Source of the DNA: Elymus sibiricus | Lineage: Eukaryota; Streptophyta; Magnoliopsida; Poales; Poaceae | Assembly (NCBI GenBank): GCA_039707655.1 | Contig: CM077666.1 | Span: 391,673,886-391,737,885, forward strand | Direction: 5' to 3' | DNA: 64,000 nt | Part shown: positions 47,003-57,032 of the stretch, piece by piece | Layout: each line of letters begins with the position of its first letter | Numbering within the stretch: the first letter of the stretch is position 1 | Notes under the pieces: model-generated | What the model was told of the DNA's origin: nothing | Seen by the model: only the letters and a program-made list of their open reading frames with translations | Database searches by the model: none | Position numbers and translations under genes: made by a program

Positions 47003-47200
47003 TTTTCAAGATCTCTTGAGGCGTTGGTTTCAGACACCCGTTTGGCATTCCTTTTCAAGACCTCTCGAGGCGTCGCTTTCAGACACCCGTTTGGCATTTC
47101 TTTTCAAGACCTCTCGAGGCATCGCTTTTAGACACCCATTTGGCATTTCTTTTCAAGACCTCTCGAGGCGTCGCTTTCAAACACCCGTTTGGCATTTTTC
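47003..47200 (+). repeat. 49-bp tandem repeat, four units
   Basis: Units start at 47003, 47052, 47101 and 47150, an exact 49-base period, each with TTTTCAAGACCTCTCGAGGC and CAGACACCCGTTTGGCAT. It directly follows the hairpin array and is of different sequence. The long frame through it is a repeat artefact. Confidence 0.9.
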
Positions 47201-47774
47201 CTGGAATTTCTCGGGCGGTCCAGCGCCCGATGTTCCATTTTATTTCCTTGGCTTATTACTAAGTTAATATATTTATTCATCCGCACCGTATTAACATTTA
47301 TCATGCCATGCTTTAATTTCGGTCGGCATATGCATATAAATTAATCCATCATGATCATATGCACTCTATTGCATTCGGTATATCTTTTGTTCATTATGTT
47401 TGCGAGTACATTCAAATGTACTCACTGGCTTGTCCCTGGCTATTTAATTGGCCAGGTCGGGATTACAACAAGGAGTACTACAACGACATCCATGCGGAGC
47501 CTAGGATAGCAGCCACGCGGGATAGGAATTATCTAGGTCAGTTGTTCCTGTGAGAATGGAGCCCCATCGGCATTGGAGAATCACGAGTCGCTTCCGTCAC
47601 CCGAAATCATTTGTTGTATCATCAGACCTTTATGGTCTTGTATCCAATTCTTGTAATTGCTTGGTAATCTGTAACAAGGACATGTCCACCAGTAACAGTA
47701 ATCCTGGGGCTGGTGATGACACAAGGGGTTAATTTCTGGGATATTGTGTCCTGGAAATCCGGCCCCGACAGCCT

Positions 47775-47787
47775 TGGTATCAGAGCC
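47775..47787 (+). other. Primer-binding site for initiator tRNA-Met (non-autonomous element)
   Basis: TGGTATCAGAGCC, four bases after the LTR end, identical to the Tekay primer site. Confidence 0.94.
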
Positions 47788-48094
47788 AGGCTGACCACTG
47801 GCTAATCCTATCTTAGCCTAGTCATTATCCTTAGGTTTCCACACCATCCAAATCTTTTCTATCCGTAGCTAAGCCCATATCATCCGATAAGTCTGCACAG
47901 TAGCCGGCCGACACCTTTTTGGCAGTCGGTGCCCAACCTATCAGCCCTGCCTATAGGCCGTGTGCCTGTGGCCGACACCTGAGTTGTCTCATCCACAAGC
48001 GTGTGATGGAAGACTCCACAGGCCTATAAAGGGAGCCTTGCTAAAAACTCAGCACGTCACAGCCTCACTCTCAGTTCGATATCCAATCACCAAG
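47788..48094 (+). other. Leader of the non-autonomous element
   Basis: About 300 bases between primer site and the first ORF0-like frame, with no start codon context or frame that I support other than the one at 48095. Confidence 0.5.
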
Positions 48095-48891
48095 ATGCCT
48101 GGCCCTTTCATTCGCAATGAGACCACCACAACCGAGCTTGGTGACTTTGTGGTCATCCTCGCCAATCTCACCCGTCGTGCTTTCGGCATCGAAGAGCCGC
48201 CTGAGTATGTTGTGTACCAGGAGCACATGAGTGATGCCATCCATCACTTCTGGGCCACGGTGCACATCTACGGGAGGGGCACCACACCTGAACGCCCCTA
48301 CTGGTTCACCGGGAGGACGACCTCCAATGAGCCCCAAGCCATCCAACTTGCAGCCCGAGAGGCTGTAGTTCAACTCCGGCATCTGTCGCCGAGAGTTAAC
48401 ATCTGCCCCTTCTACTACTACCCTAGTCGTGAAGGCTATGGTAGCCCGACCCAAGTCGCCAACGGAGACCATGAGACGGATCCTACCATAGTGCATCTGG
48501 TGCGCTACCTGAGAGCGCAAGAGGCACTATTCGATCAGGTCACCCTTGACCTAATTGCGACCTGCAGGACACTCGCTCTCCTGACCCCGGTGAGAAGTGA
48601 AGCTGCACCCGCCACCGACACCCCGATAGTGCTGCTTGGGAGACCAGTTGAGCCCCCAAGGTCTGCCCCTGTTATCTACCTGGGCAATGCCTTCGCCTCC
48701 CCGGGGAACTCCGTCGTCTCTTGGAGACCTACTCCAACGGGATGGTGACCTCGACACCCCGCGAAGGGCACCACCGCTACCCCAGTCCTGTAGCTCCCCA
48801 TCCGACCCTGGTCAACTCCGACACCGAAGCACACAGAGAGGCCTCGACATCCACAAGACGCGCCCGGCTAGATGTCAACGAGGTGGACTGA
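48095..48891 (+). pseudogene. ORF0-like gene A of the non-autonomous element
   Basis: ATG 48095 (MPGPFIRNETT) opens a frame without stops to 48748, about 217 codons. A one-base shift near 48700 would lead into a frame ending at TGA 48889-48891 with a serine/threonine- and arginine-rich tail, so the original protein was about 265 residues. Core: FVVILANLTRR, YVVYQEHM, FWATVHIYG, YWFTGRTTS, AIQLAAREAVVQLR, FYYYPSR, DPTIVHLVRYLRAQEALF. The same order of motifs occurs in the Tekay ORF0 genes, at low identity. The spacing and AA-x-x-A-x-x-L helix recall a double-stranded RNA-binding fold, but this is only a suggestion. The frame is open across the whole core. Confidence 0.75.
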
Positions 48892-49284
48892 GTCCACCAG
48901 AATTGTGTCGAACCTTAGTGGCCCGGTTTCCCTGTATTTTTGCAGTAGCCGTTGTATGGTGCGGCAAGTTTGTGAATCACTTGTGCGCCCTTGTCTTAAT
49001 AATAGTATGCGTGATCCCGCGCAAGTTGTTGGCGTGGTGTGGCAGAGTAAATTCTAGACGTGACTGCCGAACCCCTAACCGACACGCACAGTAATACATC
49101 ACTTTCCTTTTGGGAAGTGATGTCTGAATTTTTGACTCAGACAACCCCATGCCGGAGCCAATACACAAGTCGTACTGGCACCACCTCATGTTTCCTAACC
49201 CAGACATTCTATAAGAGGCCATATCCGCAAACCACACCAGCAACCATCAACCTTGAGCACTATTTTTTCCCCATTCATTCCTCC
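48892..49284 (+). other. Spacer between ORF0-like genes A and B
   Basis: No coding frame that I support. Open frames overlapping it (for example around 48977-49243 on the minus strand) lack any recognisable motif and are likely shadows. Confidence 0.5.
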
Positions 49285-49922
49285 ATGTCGCACCCCGGAG
49301 TCTACCTGAGAACTCCAGATGCAAGCCCTGGAAGTTTTGTTAAGATTTTGTGGGATTTTACCCGCAATACCCTTGGTTCCATCCACCCACCCAGTATGAG
49401 TTGTACAAGATGAGGATCACCTCTGATTGCTCGAAATACTGGGCAGTTGTGCAAATCCCACCAACGGATTTGAACCAAGGCCCTCCATATGTTGTCTTCA
49501 TCGGGAGATCCATGCCAACCTCAGGCATGGCCATCGAGGCTGCTGCTTACGAAGCAGTTACCCGTCTTCGATTCGCGGTACCCTGTGCCAGCGAAAGGGA
49601 ATACTGCTATTTCCCGAGCCGCGCAGCTTTTGGAGCAGAAGCTACGTTCCACTCTGAACGTATAGAAAGAGATCCGGCTCTGGTCTATCTCATTCAGTAT
49701 GTGATGGCCCAGGAGCGTTTCACTCAGCAGCTAATGGAGTAACTCCATTATCTTGCTGTTCTGAATCCCCGGATCACCATTGGCGGACCACCTCTGCCAA
49801 CTCAGGAGGGACGTGTTCTTCGTCTGCTTCCTCCACTTCCCCCGGAAGAAGATGAAGAAGAATGTGCTCCAGCACCAGGAACCCTTCCGCAAGGCCCCGT
49901 AGATCTTACCTTCGAACCATAG
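49285..49922 (+). pseudogene. ORF0-like gene B of the non-autonomous element
   Basis: ATG 49285 (MSHPGVYLRTPD) begins a frame with FVKILWDFTRN. A one-base shift between about 49350 and 49385 leads into the frame with YELYKMRI, YWAVVQIP, YVVFIGRSMPTS, AIEAAAYEAVTRLR, CYFPSR and DPALVYLIQYVMAQERF. A TAA at 49740-49742 interrupts the tail, which continues to TAG 49920-49922 and is rich in proline and glutamate. It has the same motif order as gene A about 1.2 kb upstream, and the two are diverged duplicates. With the two lesions repaired the protein would be about 212 residues. No function is assigned. Confidence 0.72.
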
Positions 49923-50078
49923 ACGGTCATAGATATGGTTGTTACCATGTCTAGCACTTGTTTTCATGGTGCAATCTTTGCGATGTATTTTAGGGTATAT
50001 GTCATAGGTGCATTGCTATGGTTGCATTCTGCATATGATTGTCTGTTGTGATATGCATTTAATTCTTCCGCCCTTAAC

Positions 50079-50117
50079 AAATCTCGAGGATGAGATTTTC
50101 TTAAGGGGGGTAGAGTT
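50079..50117 (+). other. Polypurine tract and preceding hairpin (non-autonomous element)
   Basis: AAGGGGGGTAGAGTT (50103-50117) abuts the 3' LTR. AAATCTC (50079-50085) pairs with GAGATTT (50092-50098) just upstream, as in the Tekay elements, although here no protein is encoded. Confidence 0.85.
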
Positions 50118-53100
50118 TGTAACACCCCAAAAAATTAACCATATTTTTATTAAATAAAATTTGGCCAGAAATAAAATTTTGAATTATATTAGGTCTTTTA
50201 TTAATTTCAGAATATTTGCTGTTTCTGTTTTTTTTCCAAAATCCTTCCCTCCATATAGTAATTTTTGTAAAATATTATGGGCTTTGGTAGTTTTCTTAAA
50301 TCATTTCATTTATAATTTAAATAACAGTAGGAAATATTTTCATAATAAAATTTGCCCAAAATAATCCCTTTTAATAGCATTTTCAATACTTGAAATGCTT
50401 CTATTGCAGTATAATCATTTAAAAAAAATTCTTTTAAAATTCCACAAAAATTATGAGGGGTCATGTGATGCCTATAGATCACTTTTATGCAAAAACCCAA
50501 CTTGGTCTTTTGTAAATTTTGAGTGTAACATCCTCTTTTCAATTCTATCCCATTCTTGAGTTACAACTGCAACCCCAATTTTTCTGGCTCCAAAAATTCT
50601 GAAATTATTCCACCTTATAGTTCTTCCAACCAAACCCTTATGTCCAGAAGATCAACTCCAATTGCATCTTACAAACCCACCAAGTAAATCCTCCAAGTTT
50701 GGGTCCAGAACTGAAATTCTTCCAAACTTGCACTTGCAAGTTATTCTTTTTGTCCAACCAAACACACCACACTTCCTATCATTCAAAGAAGCATCATCCT
50801 CGTAATTTTCACAGCCAGCTAAACTTTCTAAATAGCCCTAGCATTCTGTCAAGTAGCTTGTGGGCATGGCAAAAACTTTGCATCTCTGTACTTGCATAGC
50901 ACACTAGCCCCTCTTCCCAAACCATCATGTCCATCAACCCTCTCATGCTCAGGAACACAACCCTGCCAAATATCAAGCTCATCGAGCCATGCTAGAGTGT
51001 TGTGACATTCTGTCGAATGCCTGGCGTGCATGTCCAGAAGCCAGCCAGAGCACGCGTTGTGCATGCCAGCGCGCTGGCCACATCCGCATGACTCCAATGA
51101 CCAAGCTGCTGCCTCCCCTAGATCGGCTCGCTTCCCTGCTAACCACCTGCACCAGCCACCACCTCCCCACCCCGGAGCTCGCCGCCTGGCGCCGGCCAGC
51201 CACCGACCCGAGCCGCTGCCATTGTCTTCCACTCGGATACGCCACCATCCAGAAGCCCCTGGGCAAATCCGCGAGCGCCAGCACACCTCCCCTTAATTAC
51301 CACCTACCTGAGTAGCTCAACGACCTCCCAACGGCCTCAACCATCGCCGTAATGGTGGCCGCCGCCGTGTTTATCCACGGGATCCCGAGAACCGACCTCC
51401 CTCGGCTATAAGAAGGCACCCGAGCTCGCTCAGTCCCTCCACACAGCACTCTTCTCCTCTCTGGGAACCACCTCAAGTAGCCGAAAGGCCAGACATGGCC
51501 GTCTTCTCCGTTTCCGACCATGGCGCCCGCCACCACTCTCCGGCCAAATTCGGCGCAACCAGAGCCTCTCCCACTTCGTTCTCTTCACCACTAACTTCTC
51601 CCTGACCCCGCAAACGCGACACGCCCCTCAATTTCCTCAGGGATGCCCCATGGGCAAAAGCCTCTCTCACCCGACGCCAACGTCCGTTGGAGAACCCCGC
51701 CGGCGGCGACTCCATCCCTCTCCCCGACCGTGTCGAGTATCGGAGGAATCACACGGACCACCTGAGCACGTCGGTGGGCTTGGATCGCCAAGAGTCACCG
51801 CCGTTCGCCGGCAATCGCCACTGGCAGTGGCCTCCTCTATTCTGTCGTGAGGAAGAGGGCGCCAGTGGACCGGTCAAACCTGACCAGTGGGCCAGGTGGG
51901 GCCCACTGTCAGTGACTGAAACCGCGCTGAGCCGGCAGTAAGTGGAGACGGGCTTTTTCAATGTCGTCTTCATGCGGGGAATACGTCTTTGACGTCGTCA
52001 GTCCTCCGCACAGCTGAGCGGCTGGGCCAGGCCCAGTGGCACTGCATGGCTAAACAGCGCTCAGGGCGCACTTCAGCTCTTTTCTCTTTTTCTTTTCCAG
52101 CAAACTTCAAATAATCCTACAACTATATTTCCAAAACCAAATTTGATGATTCAAATTTCCACATACTCATAAATTCATGCTCTATTAAACCAGCTAGGGT
52201 GAGCATTTTTCCTAAGCTTAGTTTTTGTTGAATCAATTAAATAGTCCATTTAGTCATTTATTTCAGCTTAGGAAATTCCTAGGATAATCATATGAACTCC
52301 AAATAATTTGATTCTTTTTCTGAAATTCCTAATTTTTCATCTAGTTTATTTTAGTATTTATTTCAAAAATTTCCAAACAACTTTTTGTACTGTTTTCAAA
52401 TTATGTGGTAATTTCAATATTTTGAAAATAGGAAAAATGGAGGGAAGAGAAATTTCAAAACTTTTGGAGTGTACCCAACACTTCTGCAAACTCAAGGCAA
52501 GCATCTTGAACACTTGATATGGTGATTGCTTGGTTAAATGTTTGCAAGAATAATTAAATCATGTGTATGTTGAATTCAAATAAAATTTGCATGCATTTAG
52601 TGTTGGCATGTTTCCTCGTACCGTGCAACGTGTGCTTGTCATGACTAACTTGCAGGAGCAGGTATAAGAGAAATACCGTTACCGGCAGAAGGGTGATCAC
52701 GTCAGAGCGTGATCATGCCTTGTTGGTTATGCATGTTGGGACATGCAAGGGCAGTGGCCCTGTTTTGGTGTTACTGTTGAAAGCACACTTTGTTGTGCTA
52801 ACCACTGTAGGAAATACATAAGCCTCCTGAGTCGACCGTAGATCGAGTCTTGTTCCGATAACCCCCAAACTTGATCCATGCTACCACATGTCCCTACCGC
52901 AGGTAGGGTATGGTCCAGTAAGTTGTTAACCCCTTTCCCTCACACACCGTACAGAGAGGCCATAGTGAAAGATACCATTGATCACTGGTAGGCATGTCAC
53001 TTGGTCAGGGGGCATGGGTGTATTCGGTTGAAGCTGAGAGGGGTAGCGCCCCTGATCTTTGCGCACGTTATATATAAGATTGTGATCCCATGCTATTCGA

Positions 53101-53292
53101 GATTGTAGTCTCCCCGTCTTAGAGTTTATCTTGAACGATGGCTTGGGTGATTCCTAGCATCTGGAAAGTTAATCTGGTGTGTGTTGGTCAGGTGTGTTTT
53201 CAACCCAAAGACCATAATTGGAATTAGCCTACGTCTCGGTATTGGCTAAAGAAATCCTTTACTTGTGGGTAAAGAGTACACCCTTTGCAGAG
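50118..53292 (+). repeat. 3' LTR of the non-autonomous element, truncated
   Basis: It matches 43328 to about 46533 of the 5' LTR with scattered substitutions and small indels, then breaks at TTTGCAGAG (53284-53292) and continues as Tekay-3 pol. About 1237 bp of LTR, including both tandem arrays, are missing. AG at 53291-53292 fits both sides of the junction. A TATA-like element is at 51407-51412. Confidence 0.93.
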
Positions 53293-53535
53293 GTACTGTG
53301 GGATCACCATACTGAGGAAGAAGCCACCTGGGAAAGAGAGGATTTTCTGAGATCAACATATCCGTATTTGTTCCCTGAGCAACTAAATCTCGAGGACGAG
53401 ATTCATCCTAAGGGGGGTAGGTTTGTGACACCCTGGTTTTCGCAACCTTTTCTTTTCAAAACTTTTCTTGTTTTAATTTGCAATTTGCTGGTTTTTAAGT
53501 CAATTCATTTGACTTTGGACTTAAGGGTTCTTTGA
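53293..53535 (+). pseudogene. Tekay-3 pol, chromodomain remnant
   Basis: After the junction the frame reads VLWDHHTEEEATWEREDF, the second half of the chromodomain, then LNLEDEIHPKGGRF. It passes the polypurine tract without a stop and ends at TAG 53533-53535, 112 bases into the 3' LTR. The central and C-terminal integrase core, about 944 bp judged against Tekay-1, is deleted. Chromodomains direct chromovirus integration to particular chromatin (established for the group). Confidence 0.9.
53386..53423 (+). other. Polypurine tract and preceding hairpin (Tekay-3)
   Basis: AATCTCG (53386-53392) and CGAGATT (53397-53403) form a perfect stem around AGGA, followed by TAAGGGGGGTAGGTT (53409-53423) directly before the LTR. 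Confidence 0.87.
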
Positions 53536-56500
53536 ATTTCTTCCTAATTAATCCTAACACCCTCAATACCTTGCCAATATCTTGTCACACACCGTCTAAC
53601 CTAAACCCTAATTTTTATTCTCCCAAAATATTTCATTTTCTCTCTTGGAAATACCTATTTTCATTATGGGTTGTGAAGCAACCTATAGTTCTGTTGATCA
53701 GAAAAATCCCATATTAATACCACATCTTCTTGATATCATCTACTCCCACAATCTCCAAAAATATTTCATTGGCCAGTACAAAATTTTGCCCAAGAAATTC
53801 CTTTTCCATTCTGGACAGAATTGGCCTTTGTGAAGCAACCTATATTTCCATGACTCATAAAATTCCAAAATAAATCCCAGAGATACTAGGAGCCATATCT
53901 TTCCACAATATCCAAAAATATATCCTAGTCCAGTTCAATTTTTCAGCAAGATAATTCTGACAAGCCACTCGTCATTTCAAACCTCTGTGAAGGAAGTACC
54001 AGCTAGAGGTGGCCATTGGCTCTGAAATTTTTATGGCATCTTGTCTCCACCAAATAACCCTTAGATACCCAATTTCACCATTAGGAGTGCATCTATGTTA
54101 GTGCAACATCTTCATCAAGCTTCTGGGCCAGAACATGGTTTGTACATGAACCATGTTCCAAATTTGTTGAAAGTTTCTCAAATCTGGCCAGAAGATAGTC
54201 CTTCCAATCTAGAACACACCAGACAAATTCTTTGGCTCAATCTCCACCTCACTTCTTCTCTAAAACCTCCCCAAGATCCTATCCAGAACCTGTTCTGGAT
54301 GAATTCGAGCAGCCTGAGTCATCCCTAGCCGTACCCGTGGGATGAGTACAATGTTTGAGCTCAGGTCAATGCTATGGACAAGGTTTGGCAAGCCAGCTTG
54401 CGCCGTGTGCACCAATGCATGCAGCGACCATGTGGCCAGTGCTGCCAAACGCGCGCTCTGTGTGCCTACCGCATCGGATGTGACCGCTCCAGCCGTCCCG
54501 CGTGGCCGTACCGTGTCCCCATGCATTGACAACCTCTCCGCCGTCCAGGTATCCCCTCTAGACCCTTCCCCCTCACCGGCAGCGAGCTCGCTGGATGCAG
54601 CCACCGTGCGCCACGGGCGGCACGGTGGCAGTACGGTGGCTGAGTTGGCTGGAGCTTTCCCCGCGAGCCATCGCCTCGCTCATTTACTCCAATGACCACC
54701 TCCATCACTTCACCCCGCGCCGCGACAGCCACCTCGCCGTCCTTGCCCCAGCGACGTGGCCACGGCGCCGATCGGCTCTTGTATCCCTCCTCCACCTATA
54801 AATAGCCCCACCTGGCTCGTTCCAGCTCCTCACCGCACTCCCTCCACCTCCAATCGAGCCCCAGGTCACCGAGCCAAGGCCGGGAGGCCCTTTGGCCTCG
54901 CATTTCACCGGAGTACTGCCGCCGAGCTAGCTCTGCCACATAGCACACTCCACTCCACCCCAGCCTCGACTGACTCCACCCACGAGCTCAGGGCATTCTC
55001 CTGGTGCCTCCTGACCTCTCCCCTAGCCAAGCCGCTGCCAGAGTCGCCGTCCCCGACGACACCCGAAACTAGCCGCGCCGGAGAGGAAGGGGACGACACC
55101 GCCCGGCCACCTGTCGCCAAGCTACGGGTACGTGCGGCTTCGTCGCCGAGTGCTCGATCCATCCCCATCGTCTCCTGACCTCGCTGTCGTCTCTATCGCC
55201 GGCGACCATCGCCAGAGAGCCGCGGTACTCTGTTCCTCTCTCCCCTCTGTTTAAATATGACAGGGCGGCCCCACCCGTGAGTGACTCACCCCATGCACCG
55301 AAGCAGTATAAGTGAAGGCCCATTCTGACAATACGCCATCGACGTAGCCCGCTGGGGGATTTTCTGATTTTCTGTTTTCTGTTTATTTAATCCAGTTTGA
55401 CCAGAAACTTTGACCAGCTGTTACTTTTAAACCACAAGTCCAAATCAATTGATTCTTTTTGCTGTGGTTTTGTATTGAGCCCCTCTATTTTTTGGCAAAT
55501 TTTGGTATTTTTCCAATGTGCACAGAATTTTTGGCAACCAAAAAGGCTTTATGTAACATTTTCTTTTGCTATTTAAAAATGCTTTCAGAAGGAAATTGCT
55601 TTGGATTTGAAGACCAGGATTTTGTTGACACCCCACTTGAGCAAGGCAAGCCACATCATCCATTGCATAAGGCATAGCAATAGTATTGGCTTTATAATGA
55701 ATCGTTTTGCATTTAGTTCAATTTGAATAGGCTATATCCCATATTGTTTGATATATTGCATAAACCCTGCCATGTTAGTTCATCTATTCAACATAGCTAA
55801 TATGACCAGCAACTTTACATGTTAAATGACACCTTGATGGTTGATCAAGTGCCACCGACCCGGACTTACCCGTGCAGCCACATCTGCCGGAATGGGACGG
55901 CCTTGATTTGGTCTGACCGCATGCTCTTTTACCGGTACCACCAAAGAGGGATGGTTATGCATGCGTGCTACCCTGATCAGGTAGACGACGATAGCCTTGT
56001 GAGCCCAAGTTAAGTTATTTGCTGGCGTCCCCGTTTATGACAGTTTAGTTAGCCACGACGGTGGCAGGTGTCAGGAGTGACACAGGGGCCACCCAAGGCA
56101 TGACCCGGGAGGGGAATGACTGTCGGTGGTACGATAGAAGGGTCACGAGTTAGGCAAGTTTTGTTGGACGAATGTCCATGGTGTGGGTAATGTGCGCAAC
56201 CTCTGCAGAGTGTAAGAATCTATTCGAATAGCCGTCTCCACAGTAATGGACATAGTCCGCACTAGGTCACACTGTATGGTCAATAGTAATAATGATGGGA
56301 GAACTTGTCTTAAACTCGGATGTGATCCATGGATCAAGAGTGTTCCGGGGGTCATGGTATGAACCCGGAAGAGAGTAAGTTGATAATCGGTAACAGTAAG
56401 TTGAGCAATCCAATGCATGAGTATTTCCTGAGCATTTAATCTAGACATTGCCATGCTATTGTTTGCTGTACTGTTTTGGTTGCTGTGAGCTTGCGAGTAC

Positions 56501-56879
56501 ATTCCAAGTACTCACTTGGCGTATCATGCCAGATCCAGGAGAAGCCGAGTACGGAGATCCCGATGGTTCGTTCTACGCTAACTAGGTTGTGTCCCAGCAG
56601 TGTCCCTATGGGATGGAAAGTCTCACCCGTTGTTCCGCTATGCCAAAGTAGATTCTCCTAGTGTTGAGACTCACTAGATGTTCCATAAATAATGTAGATA
56701 TTGTCATAGCACGAGCAGAGCTCCTGGCCTCAGTATCCTATGTAATATCCAAGCTTGTACTTGTGCCATATTAATAAAGATCAGTTCTATTCTGTTCCAA
56801 GTTGTTGTGTGTTTCCAGAAGACATGATCTTTGGGTTGGAAACACAGGGTAAACCGGTCCTCTGAGACAGGGTGCCACA
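53424..56879 (+). repeat. Tekay-3 3' LTR (3456 bp)
   Basis: It pairs with 35294-38748 at almost equal length with many single-base differences. TATA box 54797-54804 and AATAAA 56773-56778. It ends GGTGCCACA, followed by ATCAT, the right TSD. Confidence 0.96.
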
Positions 56880-57032
56880 ATCATGCATAAGCAGAACATG
56901 TACATAGGCATGCTTTACAAAGGGCCCACGGCCGAGACTTTTCAAGTTTAAAATACGCCCCCAGTGGGTGGAATTGTGAGGTATCTAATTACAACTACTC
57001 AGAGCCAACAAGGCGGTGCAGAAAACGACCCT

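Larger units (their letters stand above)
43328..47770 (+). repeat. 5' LTR of the non-autonomous element (4443 bp)
   Basis: It begins TGTACCACCCC, probably TGTAACACCCC originally as at 50118, and ends GGCCCCGACA. A TATA-like TATAAG is at 44615-44620. Two tandem arrays lie in its last 1.1 kb (46745-46995 and 47003-47200). It contains the shared blocks at 46520-46571 and 47404-47423. Frames in the GC-rich 44057-45355 are compositional. Confidence 0.93.
43328..53292 (+). mobile_element. Large non-autonomous LTR element carrying only ORF0-like genes
   Basis: 5' LTR 43328-47770, tRNA-Met primer site 47775-47787, an internal domain of about 2.35 kb, polypurine tract 50103-50117 and a 3' LTR from 50118 truncated at 53292. 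The LTR start TGTAACACCCC, the primer type and the tract with its hairpin tie it to Tekay-type chromoviruses, but no gag, protease, RT or integrase is present. Two ORF0-like frames (48095 and 49285) are the only coding content. The left flank ACTTC (43323-43327) should be the TSD; its partner was lost with the right edge. Confidence 0.9.
35294..56879 (+). mobile_element. Ty3/gypsy chromovirus, Tekay/Del-type (Tekay-3), split by a non-autonomous element
   Basis: 5' LTR 35294-38748, tRNA-Met primer site 38754-38765, ORF0 38916-39632, gag-pol from 39993, a nested insertion at 43328-53292, the last part of pol 53293-53535, polypurine tract 53409-53423 and 3' LTR 53424-56879. It is the same family as Tekay-1 in the opposite orientation, but far more decayed. 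About 944 bp of integrase code are missing at the nested element's right edge. Confidence 0.95.

Noticed and set aside
46745..47200. CRISPR-like array of regular repeats
   Set aside because: The spacers are T runs or constant sequence, not unique inserts, and the context is an LTR in a plant genome.
46917..47267. A 116-codon frame through the tandem repeats
   Set aside because: The frame is a by-product of the 49-bp repeat and the hairpin units, with no start context and no homologue in the truncated 3' LTR.
53218..53292. Start of the chromodomain frame upstream of the junction
   Set aside because: The open frame extends left into LTR sequence by chance; pol sequence begins only at about 53293.
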